Shown here: piece by piece, positions 15,946 through 24,558 of the stretch
Layout: the number at the start of each line of letters is the position of its first letter
How positions within the stretch are numbered: the stretch's first letter is position 1
Assembly (NCBI GenBank): GCA_002473385.1
Contig: DKTR01000077.1
Coordinates: forward strand, 520 to 30,462
DNA: 29,943 bases
Source of the DNA: Lachnospiraceae bacterium UBA7225
GTDB taxonomy: Bacteria; Bacillota; Clostridia; Lachnospirales; Lachnospiraceae
Direction: 5' to 3'
Made by a program: the position numbers and the translations under genes
Notes under the pieces: generated by a model
What the model saw: only the letters and a program-made list of their open reading frames with translations
What the model was told of the DNA's origin: nothing
The model's database searches: none

Positions 15946-17142
15946 TTAAATGATGGCAAGGGATAGTTTGGGTTTTGCAAACATATGCTCGAACACATAG
16001 CAGCATGCCCCAAGAGGATATTCCTCTTTTTTTAGTTTTCCGACACGGATATCCGGGTTCATTTCCAGATCGTGTACCAGATATTTTTTCACCGTTTCCT
16101 GCAGGGTATCCCAGTATACAGAGCCATCCAGATTATGGCACCCGCCGATAATCACGGTCTCCACTTCCAGCGTTTTAAGCATGTTGGAAATGGCTACTCC
16201 AAGATAAGAAGCGGCTCTCTGAAGAATTTCCGTGCTGTCCTTATCTCCATTTTTTGTCTTTTCAATAAAATCGTGGAGAGTATAATACTCCTCCGTATTT
16301 TCCTGACCGGTTTTCTTCCGGTAGAATTTATTTAATGCCAGTTCTCCGGCATAGGCATCCAGACATCCGCGGTTGCCGCAGACACATTCCGGTCCGTTTA
16401 TATCCAGCGTGGTATGACCGATATATCCTGCATTTCCATGATTCCCGTCAAGCGGACGGTTTTTGCAGAAAATAGCGCTTCCAATACCGGAGCGGATACC
16501 GATATAAATGAAATCTTCCGTTTCAGAAGGCAGATACTTTTCTTTCTCGATCAAAGCCAGAAGATGTACATCATTTTTTATGTACACCGGCATTTGAAAC
16601 CGCTCTTCCAGAATCTGCTTCATGTCAATATAATCCCAGCCACGGATTCTTTTAATGTGAAGGGATTTTCCTTCTTTTTTGCGGATAATGCCGGATATTC
16701 CCAGACCAATTCCTGCCATCTTTTCCTTTGGTCTGCCGGCCTGTGTGATAAGGAGCTCGATCTCTGTCAGTAATCTTTCCAGAACTTCCTGTGCCTCACT
16801 ATCTATGTGAAACTTCACTTCACGGCTTGCAATGATCTCTTTCTTCATATTGGATACTGCCATCCGTACTTTTGGAAATTCCAGATCAATTCCCACTGCA
16901 TAAGCGGAATCTTTATTGATATGGATCAGCTCTGCCGGGCGTCCGCCCGTGGATTCTGAAAAGCCACGTTTCATAATGTAGCCTTCCTCCAGAAATTCTC
17001 TGATAATTTCTAATACGGTCGGCCGGCTCAGAGATGTTCTGGAACTGATTTCTTCTGTGGTCACTGGTTCATACGTTTGTATGCACTGCATGACAAGATA
17101 CTTGTTGGCGGCCTTTAAAACCTTTGTTGTGTTTTTTTTCAT
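15946..17142 (-). CDS. ROK family transcriptional repressor (NagC/XylR type)
   Basis: An N-terminal winged HTH (TTEEISSRTSLSRPTVLEII, near residues 27-46) is followed by a ROK sugar-kinase-like domain with GIGLGISG and the zinc motif CVCGNRGCLDA. It should bind a sugar from the imported glycoside and release DNA. It is the first gene of the minus-strand operon with the binding protein and permeases, and it is divergent from the glycosidase operon, so it probably controls both. The start at 17142 is 9 nt after AGGGGAG; an ATG at 17151 is too close to that site. The ~398-residue length is normal. Confidence 0.92.
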   Translation of the reverse strand: MKKNTTKVLKAANKYLVMQCIQTYEPVTTEEISSRTSLSRPTVLEIIREFLEEGYIMKRGFSESTGGRPAELIHINKDSAYAVGIDLEFPKVRMAVSNMKKEIIASREVKFHIDSEAQEVLERLLTEIELLITQAGRPKEKMAGIGLGISGIIRKKEGKSLHIKRIRGWDYIDMKQILEERFQMPVYIKNDVHLLALIEKEKYLPSETEDFIYIGIRSGIGSAIFCKNRPLDGNHGNAGYIGHTTLDINGPECVCGNRGCLDAYAGELALNKFYRKKTGQENTEEYYTLHDFIEKTKNGDKDSTEILQRAASYLGVAISNMLKTLEVETVIIGGCHNLDGSVYWDTLQETVKKYLVHDLEMNPDIRVGKLKKEEYPLGACCYVFEHMFAKPKLSLAII

Positions 17143-17169
17143 AAATGGCATCTCCCCTGTCCATTTTTT

Positions 17170-17178
17170 GATTACGAT
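17170..17178. promoter_or_regulatory. Candidate ROK operator copy overlapping the ROK transcription start
   Basis: GATTACGAT recurs at 17286-17294 on the other side of the divergent promoters. Here it overlaps the predicted start of the ROK transcript, a position that would allow autorepression. Inference from repetition only. Confidence 0.35.
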
Positions 17179-17181
17179 GTC

Positions 17182-17210
17182 ATTATAGCATTCTTTTTTC
17201 TTTTTGTAAA
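17182..17210 (-). promoter_or_regulatory. Promoter of the ROK/binding-protein/permease operon
   Basis: Read on the minus strand: TTTACA (17210-17205), a 17-bp spacer and a perfect TATAAT (17187-17182), about 40 nt before the ROK start codon. Confidence 0.75.
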
Positions 17211-17241
17211 TAACTTTTAAAAATAATTTTAACAAAACTAC

Positions 17242-17270
17242 TTTTCATATCAAAAAAGTTGTGCTATACT
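17242..17270 (+). promoter_or_regulatory. Promoter of the glycosidase/isomerase operon
   Basis: TTTTCA (17242-17247), a 17-bp spacer and TATACT (17265-17270). Transcription should start about 17277, just before the candidate operator, so a bound repressor would block initiation or early elongation. Confidence 0.6.
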
Positions 17271-17285
17271 ATGGCTGTACGAATA

Positions 17286-17305
17286 GATTACGATTATTAT
17301 TCATC
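17286..17305. promoter_or_regulatory. Candidate ROK operator downstream of the glycosidase promoter
   Basis: This site contains both GATTACGAT (shared with 17170) and GATTATTATTCA (shared with 15898). It is the fullest copy of the motif and lies between the predicted transcription start and the ribosome binding site. Confidence 0.45.
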
Positions 17306-17323
17306 AAACGGGAGGGCGCTTAC

Positions 17324-18475
17324 ATGTACGCAACACTAAAATCTTATTTAGCGGAACTTTCTTCTGCTCTTATCAAAGGGTGCCGTGCGCAGGCGTATGA
17401 CGGCACATGGCTGTATACGCCGGACGGAATTGCCAATTATAATGCCCAGTGGCTTCGGGATTTTTCGTATATGGCAGAGTATGCCGGCTTTGCTATTCCA
17501 CAGGAAGATATCATCGCCTGTATCCGCTACTCCATCCGGCATCGCAGGGAAGATGGATGGATGCCGGATCGTGTAACGAGGGACGGCATCGGTGTATTTG
17601 CTGCCGGGGAGATGGGAGCTCCTATTGGAGAGGCAAACCTGGACAACACTCCGTTCCTGGTCTTTACAGTATACAGTTTATATCAGCGGATGGACACGGA
17701 ACATTTTGGAAGCCTGTTCCGGGAGTGGGAGCCATATCTGTCCCGGGGGCTTTCGTTGATTCCCTTAAATAAGGAAGGACTGGTTTATAACGATCCGCAG
17801 AAACCGCATTCACCGTATGGTTTTACAGATACGGTCTGCAAAACCGGCGGGCTTTTCATGGAATCTCTGCTATTCTGGCGGGCCTGCCGCATGATGGAGC
17901 TTCTCTGTAACAGGTACCACCAGGGGGATGGGACCCAATATGCGGCGCTTTCGTGTGCTGTGGAGAATGCTCTTGGTGCGCTTCGCGATAATAGTACAGG
18001 ATTATATTATGCGGCTTTAGGCGACTGCCGTCAGACAGATATCTGGGGGATGGCATATATGCTTTATATTGGATTTCCGGTTGAAGATGCCGGAAAAGAG
18101 ATTATTCTCGATTTCTTATGTGAAAATTATGACCGCTATATGTATAAGGGACAGGTGCGCCATTTGCTGCAGGGAGAATACTGGCAGAAGCTGCTAATTG
18201 ATATTGAGCCTGAGACCTATCAGAACGGTGCATACTGGGCTACAGCTACCGGCTGGATTCTCTGGTGCCTTGTACAGAAGGATTTTTCTCTGGCAGCAGA
18301 TGCTCTTTGGAAAGTGACAGATTGTTTTAAAAAGGAAGGTTCCTTTGAATGCGTCAACCGGAATTATGAAAAACTGCCCAGCATGGTGGTCAGCGCAACC
18401 AATGTTTACGGAGGTCTGGTCCGTATTGCCGGAGAATTTCCGGACTTTATCACATATCTGGAGGAAACTTTATGA
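17324..18475 (+). CDS. Six-hairpin (alpha/alpha)6 glycosidase-like protein, family unassigned
   Basis: This 383-residue protein has no signal peptide, so it should be cytoplasmic. Recurrent Trp/Tyr-rich helices with motifs QWLRDFSYM, DGWMPDRV, LDNTPFLVF, YGFTDTVCKTG, WGMAYMLY and QNGAYWATATGWILW resemble the (alpha/alpha)6 barrels of GH37/GH63/GH125-like enzymes. The conserved acidic residues in LRD, TDT and the late Asn-Gly-Ala-Tyr-Trp segment could line an active site. It does not show the usual GH125 motif as I remember it, so I leave the family open. The start at 17324 follows GGGAGGG; the longer frame from 17261 would begin inside the promoter. It overlaps the GH38 gene by 4 nt, which suggests coupled translation and a shared substrate. 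Confidence 0.7.
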   Translation: MYATLKSYLAELSSALIKGCRAQAYDGTWLYTPDGIANYNAQWLRDFSYMAEYAGFAIPQEDIIACIRYSIRHRREDGWMPDRVTRDGIGVFAAGEMGAPIGEANLDNTPFLVFTVYSLYQRMDTEHFGSLFREWEPYLSRGLSLIPLNKEGLVYNDPQKPHSPYGFTDTVCKTGGLFMESLLFWRACRMMELLCNRYHQGDGTQYAALSCAVENALGALRDNSTGLYYAALGDCRQTDIWGMAYMLYIGFPVEDAGKEIILDFLCENYDRYMYKGQVRHLLQGEYWQKLLIDIEPETYQNGAYWATATGWILWCLVQKDFSLAADALWKVTDCFKKEGSFECVNRNYEKLPSMVVSATNVYGGLVRIAGEFPDFITYLEETL

Positions 18476-21400
18476 ACACGATATTCCGGGATGACCGGAT
18501 TCACAGGATTCTCATGGACCTTGACGCCCTCCGGATAAAAGCTGCTTTTCCGGTTCCGGAAATCCGGATGCTGAATGGCCGCTTTGACTCGCCGGATTCT
18601 GCTGCGCCCTTTTTATCGCAGGCACAGCTTTATCCTATACATGGGCAATGGGGCGGGCGCAATGCCTACTTCTGGTTCTTCGCGACGGTGCATCTCCCCG
18701 ATGGCTTTGAAAAGGAGCAGCTTCTTCTCAGAGTTTCCACTGTCGCAGGCCAACAGCAGGATACCGCCCTTTTGTCTACCTTTGTATCTGCCGGCAGCCA
18801 TAACTGGGATTTGATGAATCCGCAGTTTATGGTATTTGTTAATGGAACGCTCCGTCAGGGGATGGATACAAACCATACTGTTGTACCACTGGATAAAGAG
18901 GATTACCGGAACGGTTCCCTTGAACTGGCATTTCAGGCATACACCGGACTGACAGATGCCAGCTATAGCTTCCTTCCGGAGGTCTGTGTCCAGGATACTG
19001 CCGTCAGGGACCTTTATTACGATATGCTGACTCTGTTTGAGGCTGCCCACACTTTATCAGAGCAGTCTCCTCAGAGGTTTGCTTTGCTAAATACCATCAA
19101 TGAAGCTATTAATCTTCTGGATCTGCGCAATCCGGAAAGTCCGGATTTTTATGATGGAATTGAAAAAGCCAGAGATTACCTTGGCAGATACGGCTACGGA
19201 TCACCGGATGCCTCTGTCACGGTACATTGTATTGGTCATACTCATATTGATATGGCGTGGCTCTGGGATCTTGACCAGACCCGTCTGAAGGCCCAGCGGA
19301 GCTTTTCCACGGTGCTTTCTTTTATGGAGCGGTATCCGGATTACTTTTTCATGCATACCAGTCCGCAGCTTTATGCATATGTGAAGCATGATAATCCGGA
19401 ACTGTATGAAAAAATAAAGGCCAGGATAACCGAAGGGCGCTGGGAGCCGGAGGGTGCAATGTGGCTGGAGGCCGACTGCAACCTTCCCGGCGGAGAATCC
19501 CTGGTGCGCCAGATTGTTCATGGCAAAAACTTTATCAAGAAGGAATTTGGGCGGGACAGCCGTATTCTCTGGCTGCCGGATGTGTTTGGCTACAGTGCAG
19601 CACTTCCGCAGATTCTTAAAAAATCCGGGATAGATTTTTTTGTGACTTCGAAAATCAGTTGGAATATGCTGAACGAGATGCCTTATGATACCTTTTTATG
19701 GAAAGGGATCGACGGCTCTGAAATTCCCACATATTTTCTTACCACGCCGGAGCTGGGAGCCTCGGAAGGAAATTGCGGGGCTACGTACAACGGCGTTCTT
19801 CATCCGGAAACCGTGTCCGGCACCTGGAAACAGTACAGGCAGAAGGAAATCAACCATACAGTGCTTATGTGTTATGGCTACGGTGACGGAGGCGGTGGTC
19901 CCACCGCAGAAATGCTGGAAAAACTGAAAAGAATGAAAAGAGGGATCCCTGGATTCCCGACGGTTGTTTCCGGCAATATCCGGTCTTTTTTCGAAAAGCT
20001 TGCTGAGGATCTGAAATGTCAGAAATATCTTCCGAGATGGACAGGGGAGCTGTATCTGGAATTGCATCAGGGAACCTATACCTCCTGTGCGGAGATTAAG
20101 AAAAATAACCGCAGGGCAGAGAGAGGCCTTTTTGCTCTGGAATTGCTGCAAAGTATCCTTTTCTGTCAGAAAGATGTTTATCCGGAGGAAAAGCTTTATG
20201 AGATGTGGGAAACGCTGCTGTTAAATCAGTTCCACGACACGCTGCCCGGCAGTTGTATCAAAAAAGTATATGATGATTCCAGGGAGCAGTTTGCCCGGCT
20301 TTTTGAACAGATGGAAGAACTGACAGGAAAGGGTCTGTGTCAGCTGGCATCCCGGATTGCAATGGATGGTCCCGGGCTTCTGATATTTCAGCCTGCACCC
20401 TTTCGGAGAGACGCTCTGCTTCAGACTGATTATCAGCCGTTTGAAGAAAGTACACTTTATCTGGACACTTCCGGAAATGTGCTGCCGGTTCAGCGAAGCT
20501 CTGACGGAAAAGTGCTTCTGGCATTGTCCGGACTGCCTGCTCTTGGGTATACTACTTTGCGGGCGGTGGACGCAAAAGACCCGGATTATGATAGAAACAG
20601 GCTGTCTGCTTCTGACGGACTGCCGCTTTATCCTATAAGCAGCACGCACATGGAAAACAGGTTTTTCTCCTTTGATATCAGTGAAACCGGTGAAATCATT
20701 CATCTTTACGATAAAAAAGCTGGTCGTATGATGATGCCGGAAAATGCTGCCGGCAATTGTCTGACAGTCTATGAAGACAGACCCTGCCGCTGGGATAATT
20801 GGAATATTGATATGTATTATGAGGAAAAACGCTGGTCTGCCAGTCAGGTGGAAAATGTGGAAGTGCTGGAACGGGGACCTTTGCGCTATGCTTTGTGTAT
20901 TCAGAAGAAGTACAACCGCTCTTTTATTAAGCAGACTATTTATCTGTATCATCACATTCCGCGTATTGATTTTGTTACGGAAGTTGACTGGCGTGAGGAT
21001 TCTTCTGTATTAAAGGCGGAATTTCCGTTTGCGGTCAATACAGATTTTGCTACGTTTGAGATTCAGTATGGCAGTGTCCGCCGGCCAACGCACAGCAATA
21101 CAAGCTGGGACACGGCAAAATATGAGGTCTGTGCCCATACATGGGCGGATCTCTCAGAGGGCAATTATGGAGTCAGTCTGTTAAACGACTGCAAATATGG
21201 GTATTCTGTCCGGGACGGCCGGATGGCTATTACCTTATTAAAAGCCGGTATGACGCCCGATCCCACCCTGGATCGGGGAAAACATACATTTACTTACGCT
21301 CTTTTTGCTCACAGCGGTACGGTTCAGGAAGGCGGCACTATCAGAGCTGCCCATTCTATGAACCTTCCGCTGCTGACCAGAGAGATGGGCAGCCAGAAAG

Positions 21401-21684
21401 GCTCCCTGCCTGCAGAGGCTTCCTTCTTTACCTGCAGTCATTCATCTATTCTCATAGATTGTGTGAAAAAAGCAGATGAGGAAAATGCTTTGATCCTGCG
21501 CTTCTACGAGACCGGAAACTGCCTGTGTAATGCGCGGTTTACCTCCATGTTTCCGCTTCGCGCTGTGTGGGACTGCAGCCTTTTGGAAGAACAACAGACA
21601 GAAATTATGCTGTCTGATGCGAATTCTTTCCTGTATACGGCAAAGCCTTTCTCTGTCAATACCTGCAAATTGTATTTCTCATAA
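18472..21684 (+). CDS. GH38 alpha-mannosidase
   Basis: The 1070-residue protein has the GH38 catalytic domain. The zinc site includes HTHID (H256 to D260), the nucleophile is D370 in WLPDVFGYS, and the H588-D589 pair is in NQFHDTLPGS. A Gly-rich GYGDGGGGPT loop precedes them. The C-terminal half is the usual beta-rich domain set (starting near GLLIFQP). Length matches bacterial alpha-mannosidases. No signal peptide is seen, so it should act in the cytoplasm on imported alpha-mannosides or related glycosides. GGAGG sits before the overlapping start. The gene is co-transcribed with the six-hairpin protein, a ketose 3-epimerase and an L-fucose isomerase homologue, which raises the question whether mannose is the real sugar released. 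Confidence 0.95.
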   Translation: MNTIFRDDRIHRILMDLDALRIKAAFPVPEIRMLNGRFDSPDSAAPFLSQAQLYPIHGQWGGRNAYFWFFATVHLPDGFEKEQLLLRVSTVAGQQQDTALLSTFVSAGSHNWDLMNPQFMVFVNGTLRQGMDTNHTVVPLDKEDYRNGSLELAFQAYTGLTDASYSFLPEVCVQDTAVRDLYYDMLTLFEAAHTLSEQSPQRFALLNTINEAINLLDLRNPESPDFYDGIEKARDYLGRYGYGSPDASVTVHCIGHTHIDMAWLWDLDQTRLKAQRSFSTVLSFMERYPDYFFMHTSPQLYAYVKHDNPELYEKIKARITEGRWEPEGAMWLEADCNLPGGESLVRQIVHGKNFIKKEFGRDSRILWLPDVFGYSAALPQILKKSGIDFFVTSKISWNMLNEMPYDTFLWKGIDGSEIPTYFLTTPELGASEGNCGATYNGVLHPETVSGTWKQYRQKEINHTVLMCYGYGDGGGGPTAEMLEKLKRMKRGIPGFPTVVSGNIRSFFEKLAEDLKCQKYLPRWTGELYLELHQGTYTSCAEIKKNNRRAERGLFALELLQSILFCQKDVYPEEKLYEMWETLLLNQFHDTLPGSCIKKVYDDSREQFARLFEQMEELTGKGLCQLASRIAMDGPGLLIFQPAPFRRDALLQTDYQPFEESTLYLDTSGNVLPVQRSSDGKVLLALSGLPALGYTTLRAVDAKDPDYDRNRLSASDGLPLYPISSTHMENRFFSFDISETGEIIHLYDKKAGRMMMPENAAGNCLTVYEDRPCRWDNWNIDMYYEEKRWSASQVENVEVLERGPLRYALCIQKKYNRSFIKQTIYLYHHIPRIDFVTEVDWREDSSVLKAEFPFAVNTDFATFEIQYGSVRRPTHSNTSWDTAKYEVCAHTWADLSEGNYGVSLLNDCKYGYSVRDGRMAITLLKAGMTPDPTLDRGKHTFTYALFAHSGTVQEGGTIRAAHSMNLPLLTREMGSQKGSLPAEASFFTCSHSSILIDCVKKADEENALILRFYETGNCLCNARFTSMFPLRAVWDCSLLEEQQTEIMLSDANSFLYTAKPFSVNTCKLYFS

Positions 21685-21694
21685 GGAGGTTATT

Positions 21695-22609
21695 ATGAAA
21701 TATGGAATCTATTTCGCTTACTGGGAAAAGGAGTGGAATGCGGACTATATCAAATATATGGAAAAAGTGAAAAAGCTGGGATTTGATATTCTGGAGATTT
21801 CCTGTGCGGGTCTTACCTGTGCAAGCCAAAGTGAACTGGAGCTTTTGAAAAAAACAGCTGCTGACAATGAAATAATCCTTACAGCCGGTTATGGTCCGGG
21901 ACCTTCCGAAAATCTGGCCAGTTCTGATCCGGCGGTAATCCGGCATGCGGTTGCTTTTTATACGGATATTTTGAAAAAACTGGAATATTTAGGAATCCAC
22001 ACCATTGGAGGCGGGATTTACTCTTACTGGCCAGTAGATTATTCAAAAACGATTGATAAAGCAGGCGACTGGGGCAGGAGTGTGACGAATGTCCGCACAG
22101 TGGGAAAAATCGCAGAAAGCTGCGGGGTAGAATATTGCCTGGAGGTGCTGAACCGGTTCGAAGGCTATCTTCTGAATACGGCAAAGGAAGCAAAACAATT
22201 TGTGGAAGAGGTAGATGTGGATGCTGTAAAAATCATGCTGGATACTTTTCATATGAATATTGAGGAGGATAGTATGGCAGATGCCATCCGGCTGGCAGGA
22301 GACCGTCTGGGGCACTTCCATGTAGGCGAAAATAACCGGCGGGTACCAGGCAAGGGCAGTCTTCCGTGGGCATCCATTGGAAATGCCCTGCGGGAAATCC
22401 ACTATGACAAGGCTGTAGTAATGGAACCCTTTGTGACAAGCGGAGGCACTATAGGAAAAGATATAAAAATCTGGAGAGATTTAAGTGAAGGTGCAGATGA
22501 TGCCCGCCTGGATGCAGATGCGGCCGGAGCTGTTTCTTTCCTGCGCCATGTATTTTCCGGAAATCATGCCTGTACGGATGCAGACCTTTCGTCTGTGCGC
22601 AGCATCTGA
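21695..22609 (+). CDS. D-allulose/D-tagatose 3-epimerase family protein
   Basis: This 304-residue TIM-barrel protein closely follows Clostridial D-psicose (allulose) 3-epimerases: GIYFAYWEKEWNADYIKY at the start, YSYWPVDYSKTIDKAGDW in the middle, then LEVLNRFE, MLDTFHMNIEEDS, GHFHVGENNRRVPGKG and MEPFV. The four metal ligands expected for this family (Glu in LEVLNRFE, Asp in MLDTFH, His in GHFH, Glu in MEPF) are all present. It interconverts ketoses at C3, for example fructose/allulose or ribulose/xylulose. AAGGAGG lies just before the ATG at 21695; the longer upstream frame overlaps the GH38 gene and is rejected. Confidence 0.9.
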   Translation: MKYGIYFAYWEKEWNADYIKYMEKVKKLGFDILEISCAGLTCASQSELELLKKTAADNEIILTAGYGPGPSENLASSDPAVIRHAVAFYTDILKKLEYLGIHTIGGGIYSYWPVDYSKTIDKAGDWGRSVTNVRTVGKIAESCGVEYCLEVLNRFEGYLLNTAKEAKQFVEEVDVDAVKIMLDTFHMNIEEDSMADAIRLAGDRLGHFHVGENNRRVPGKGSLPWASIGNALREIHYDKAVVMEPFVTSGGTIGKDIKIWRDLSEGADDARLDADAAGAVSFLRHVFSGNHACTDADLSSVRSI

Positions 22610-22666
22610 ATCGCGGTATGCCTGGATGGGTGTACATAATTAATACAGAAAGAAAGAGGTAATAAC

Positions 22667-24436
22667 ATGAAGACATATCCTGTTATTGGTATTCGCCCGA
22701 TCATTGATGCCAGGCTTCTTGGTATACGCGAAGCACTGGAAGAAAAAACCCGCAGTATGGCGGAAAAAACCAGAGAGCTGATAGAATCGAAGCTTTATTA
22801 TGCCGATGGAACTCCGGTTAAATGCGTAATTTTTTCCGGCAGTATCGGAGGCGGAGAGGAGGCTGCACGCTGTCAGGCAGAATTTGCTGCAAAGAATGTG
22901 TGCGCTACTTTAAGTGTTACACCCAGCTGGTGCTACGGCAGCGAAACGCTGGATGCGGATCCTTCTACTATTAAGGCAATCTGGGGTTTTAATGGGACTT
23001 CGCGTCCCGGAGCTGTCTATCTGGCTGCTGCCATGGCTGCTCATAATCAGGCAGGCCTTCCTGCTTTTTCAATTTATGGTCGGGATGTGCAGGACATGCG
23101 CGATGATTCCATTCCGGAGGATGTGGAGGAAAAGATTCTGCGCTGGGCAAGATGTGCGATTGCCGTCGGGCAATTGCGCGGTAAATCTTATGTGAATATT
23201 GGCAGTGTATCTATGGGAATCATGGGTTCTTACTGCAATATGGACTTTTATCAGAAATATCTGGGAATGCGCACAGAATGGGTAGACATGACGGAGATTC
23301 TCCGGAGGGAGGCCCTGGGAATTTTTGATCCGGAAGAATATGAACATGCCCTGGCATGGGTGAAAGAAAACTGTCCTGAGGGAAAAGATCCCAATCCGCC
23401 TGAGCGGGCACACAGCGCTGCGCAAAAAGAGGAAGACTGGAAGTTTGTTATAAAAATGACTCTTATTATAAGAGATATTATGCTGGGTAATGAAAAACTC
23501 GGGGCTCTGGGATTCCAGGAAGAATCAATGGGGAAAAACGCCATTATGGGAGGCTTCCAGGGGCAGCGCATGTGGACAGACTGGAAGCCCAACGGGGATT
23601 TCTCCGAGGCTATCCTGAATTCCACCTTTGACTGGAATGGCAAAAAACAGCCTGTTATACTGGCTACGGAAAATGATAATTTAAATGGGCTGTCCATGCT
23701 GCTGGCAAATCTGCTCACAGGGCGCTCCGCTATTTTTGCGGATGTACGGGCATACTGGAGTCCCGAAGCTGTACAGCGCGTCACCGGGAAGACTCTGGAA
23801 GGTCTGGCTGCAGGCGGTTTTATCCATCTTACTAATTCAGGGGCGGCGTGCCTGGATGCTGCCGGCGCTTCGAAAGATGAATCTGGTCAGCCAGTGATGA
23901 AACGGTGGTGGGATATGACCGACGCGGATATCCGGTCCTGTCTTGCTGCTACGGACTGGTGTCCTGCGGAGCTGTGCCAGTTCCGGGGCGGCGGATTTTC
24001 TTCGCATTTTGCTACCAGAGCGAATATGCCGCTGACCATGATCCGGGTAAATATAGTGGACGGGATAGGACCTGTCCTGCAGATTGCAGAAGGATATAGC
24101 GTTATTCTTCCGGAGGATGTACACGACATCATTGACAAGCGCACAGATCCTACCTGGCCGACGACCTGGTTTGTTCCCCGCACTACCGGTGAGGGCGCTT
24201 TTACAGATGTTTATTCTGTTATGGCAAACTGGGGAGCCAATCACGCAGCCTGTGCTTATGGACATATCGGGGCTGATCTCATTACGCTGGCTTCTATGCT
24301 CCGTATCCCGGTATCCATGCACAATGTACCTGCAAAAGAAATTTACCGTCCCCATTGCTGGAGCGCGTTTGGCACGGAGGACAGACAGGCCGCGGATTAT
24401 CTTGCATGCAGGACCTATGGACCATTGTATAAATAG
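22667..24436 (+). CDS. fucI: L-fucose isomerase family protein (aldose-ketose isomerase)
   Basis: The 589 residues match FucI in length and along the whole sequence: GFQGQRMWTDW, NSTFDWNGKKQPVILATENDNLNG, ADVRAYWSPEA, RGGGFSSHF, LPEDVHDIIDKRTDPTWPTT and VYSVMANWGANH. The manganese ligands expected in FucI (Glu and Asp in the central region, His near the C-terminus) have counterparts. FucI enzymes convert L-fucose to L-fuculose and also act on D-arabinose and D-altrose, which share C2-C4 configuration. No fuculokinase or aldolase is encoded here; the companion is a ketose 3-epimerase, so the physiological substrate may not be L-fucose. AAAGAGG precedes the start. Confidence 0.9.
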   Translation: MKTYPVIGIRPIIDARLLGIREALEEKTRSMAEKTRELIESKLYYADGTPVKCVIFSGSIGGGEEAARCQAEFAAKNVCATLSVTPSWCYGSETLDADPSTIKAIWGFNGTSRPGAVYLAAAMAAHNQAGLPAFSIYGRDVQDMRDDSIPEDVEEKILRWARCAIAVGQLRGKSYVNIGSVSMGIMGSYCNMDFYQKYLGMRTEWVDMTEILRREALGIFDPEEYEHALAWVKENCPEGKDPNPPERAHSAAQKEEDWKFVIKMTLIIRDIMLGNEKLGALGFQEESMGKNAIMGGFQGQRMWTDWKPNGDFSEAILNSTFDWNGKKQPVILATENDNLNGLSMLLANLLTGRSAIFADVRAYWSPEAVQRVTGKTLEGLAAGGFIHLTNSGAACLDAAGASKDESGQPVMKRWWDMTDADIRSCLAATDWCPAELCQFRGGGFSSHFATRANMPLTMIRVNIVDGIGPVLQIAEGYSVILPEDVHDIIDKRTDPTWPTTWFVPRTTGEGAFTDVYSVMANWGANHAACAYGHIGADLITLASMLRIPVSMHNVPAKEIYRPHCWSAFGTEDRQAADYLACRTYGPLYK

Positions 24437-24465
24437 TTGCCGCTCCGTCGTATTTCTGATATAAT
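24437..24465 (+). promoter_or_regulatory. Promoter-like site directly before a terminator
   Basis: TTGCCG (24437-24442), a 17-bp spacer and perfect TATAAT (24460-24465) with an extended TG. It begins one base after the fucI stop codon and would start RNA about 24472, only ~40 nt before the terminator. Confidence 0.5.
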
Positions 24466-24480
24466 AGCCACAAAAATGAT

Positions 24481-24510
24481 GCCCGTCCTTTTTCAGAGAC
24501 GGGCGTATTT
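24481..24510 (+). terminator. Terminator of the glycosidase/isomerase operon
   Basis: GCCCGTC (24481-24487) pairs with GACGGGC (24498-24504), followed by GTATTTAT. The stem and upstream context resemble the terminator at 12769-12802. It may also serve the minus-strand LrgB gene from the other side. Confidence 0.75.
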
Positions 24511-24558
24511 ATGCTGCCGGGCATGCACTAATCCGGCTGGTGTAAGTTGGGTCTGTGT

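Noticed and set aside
17261..17323. N-terminal extension of the six-hairpin protein
   Set aside because: It would start inside the -10 box of the promoter and has no ribosome binding site. GGGAGGG supports the start at 17324.
20221..20955. 244-codon minus-strand frame within the GH38 gene
   Set aside because: Antisense shadow of a well-supported GH38 enzyme.
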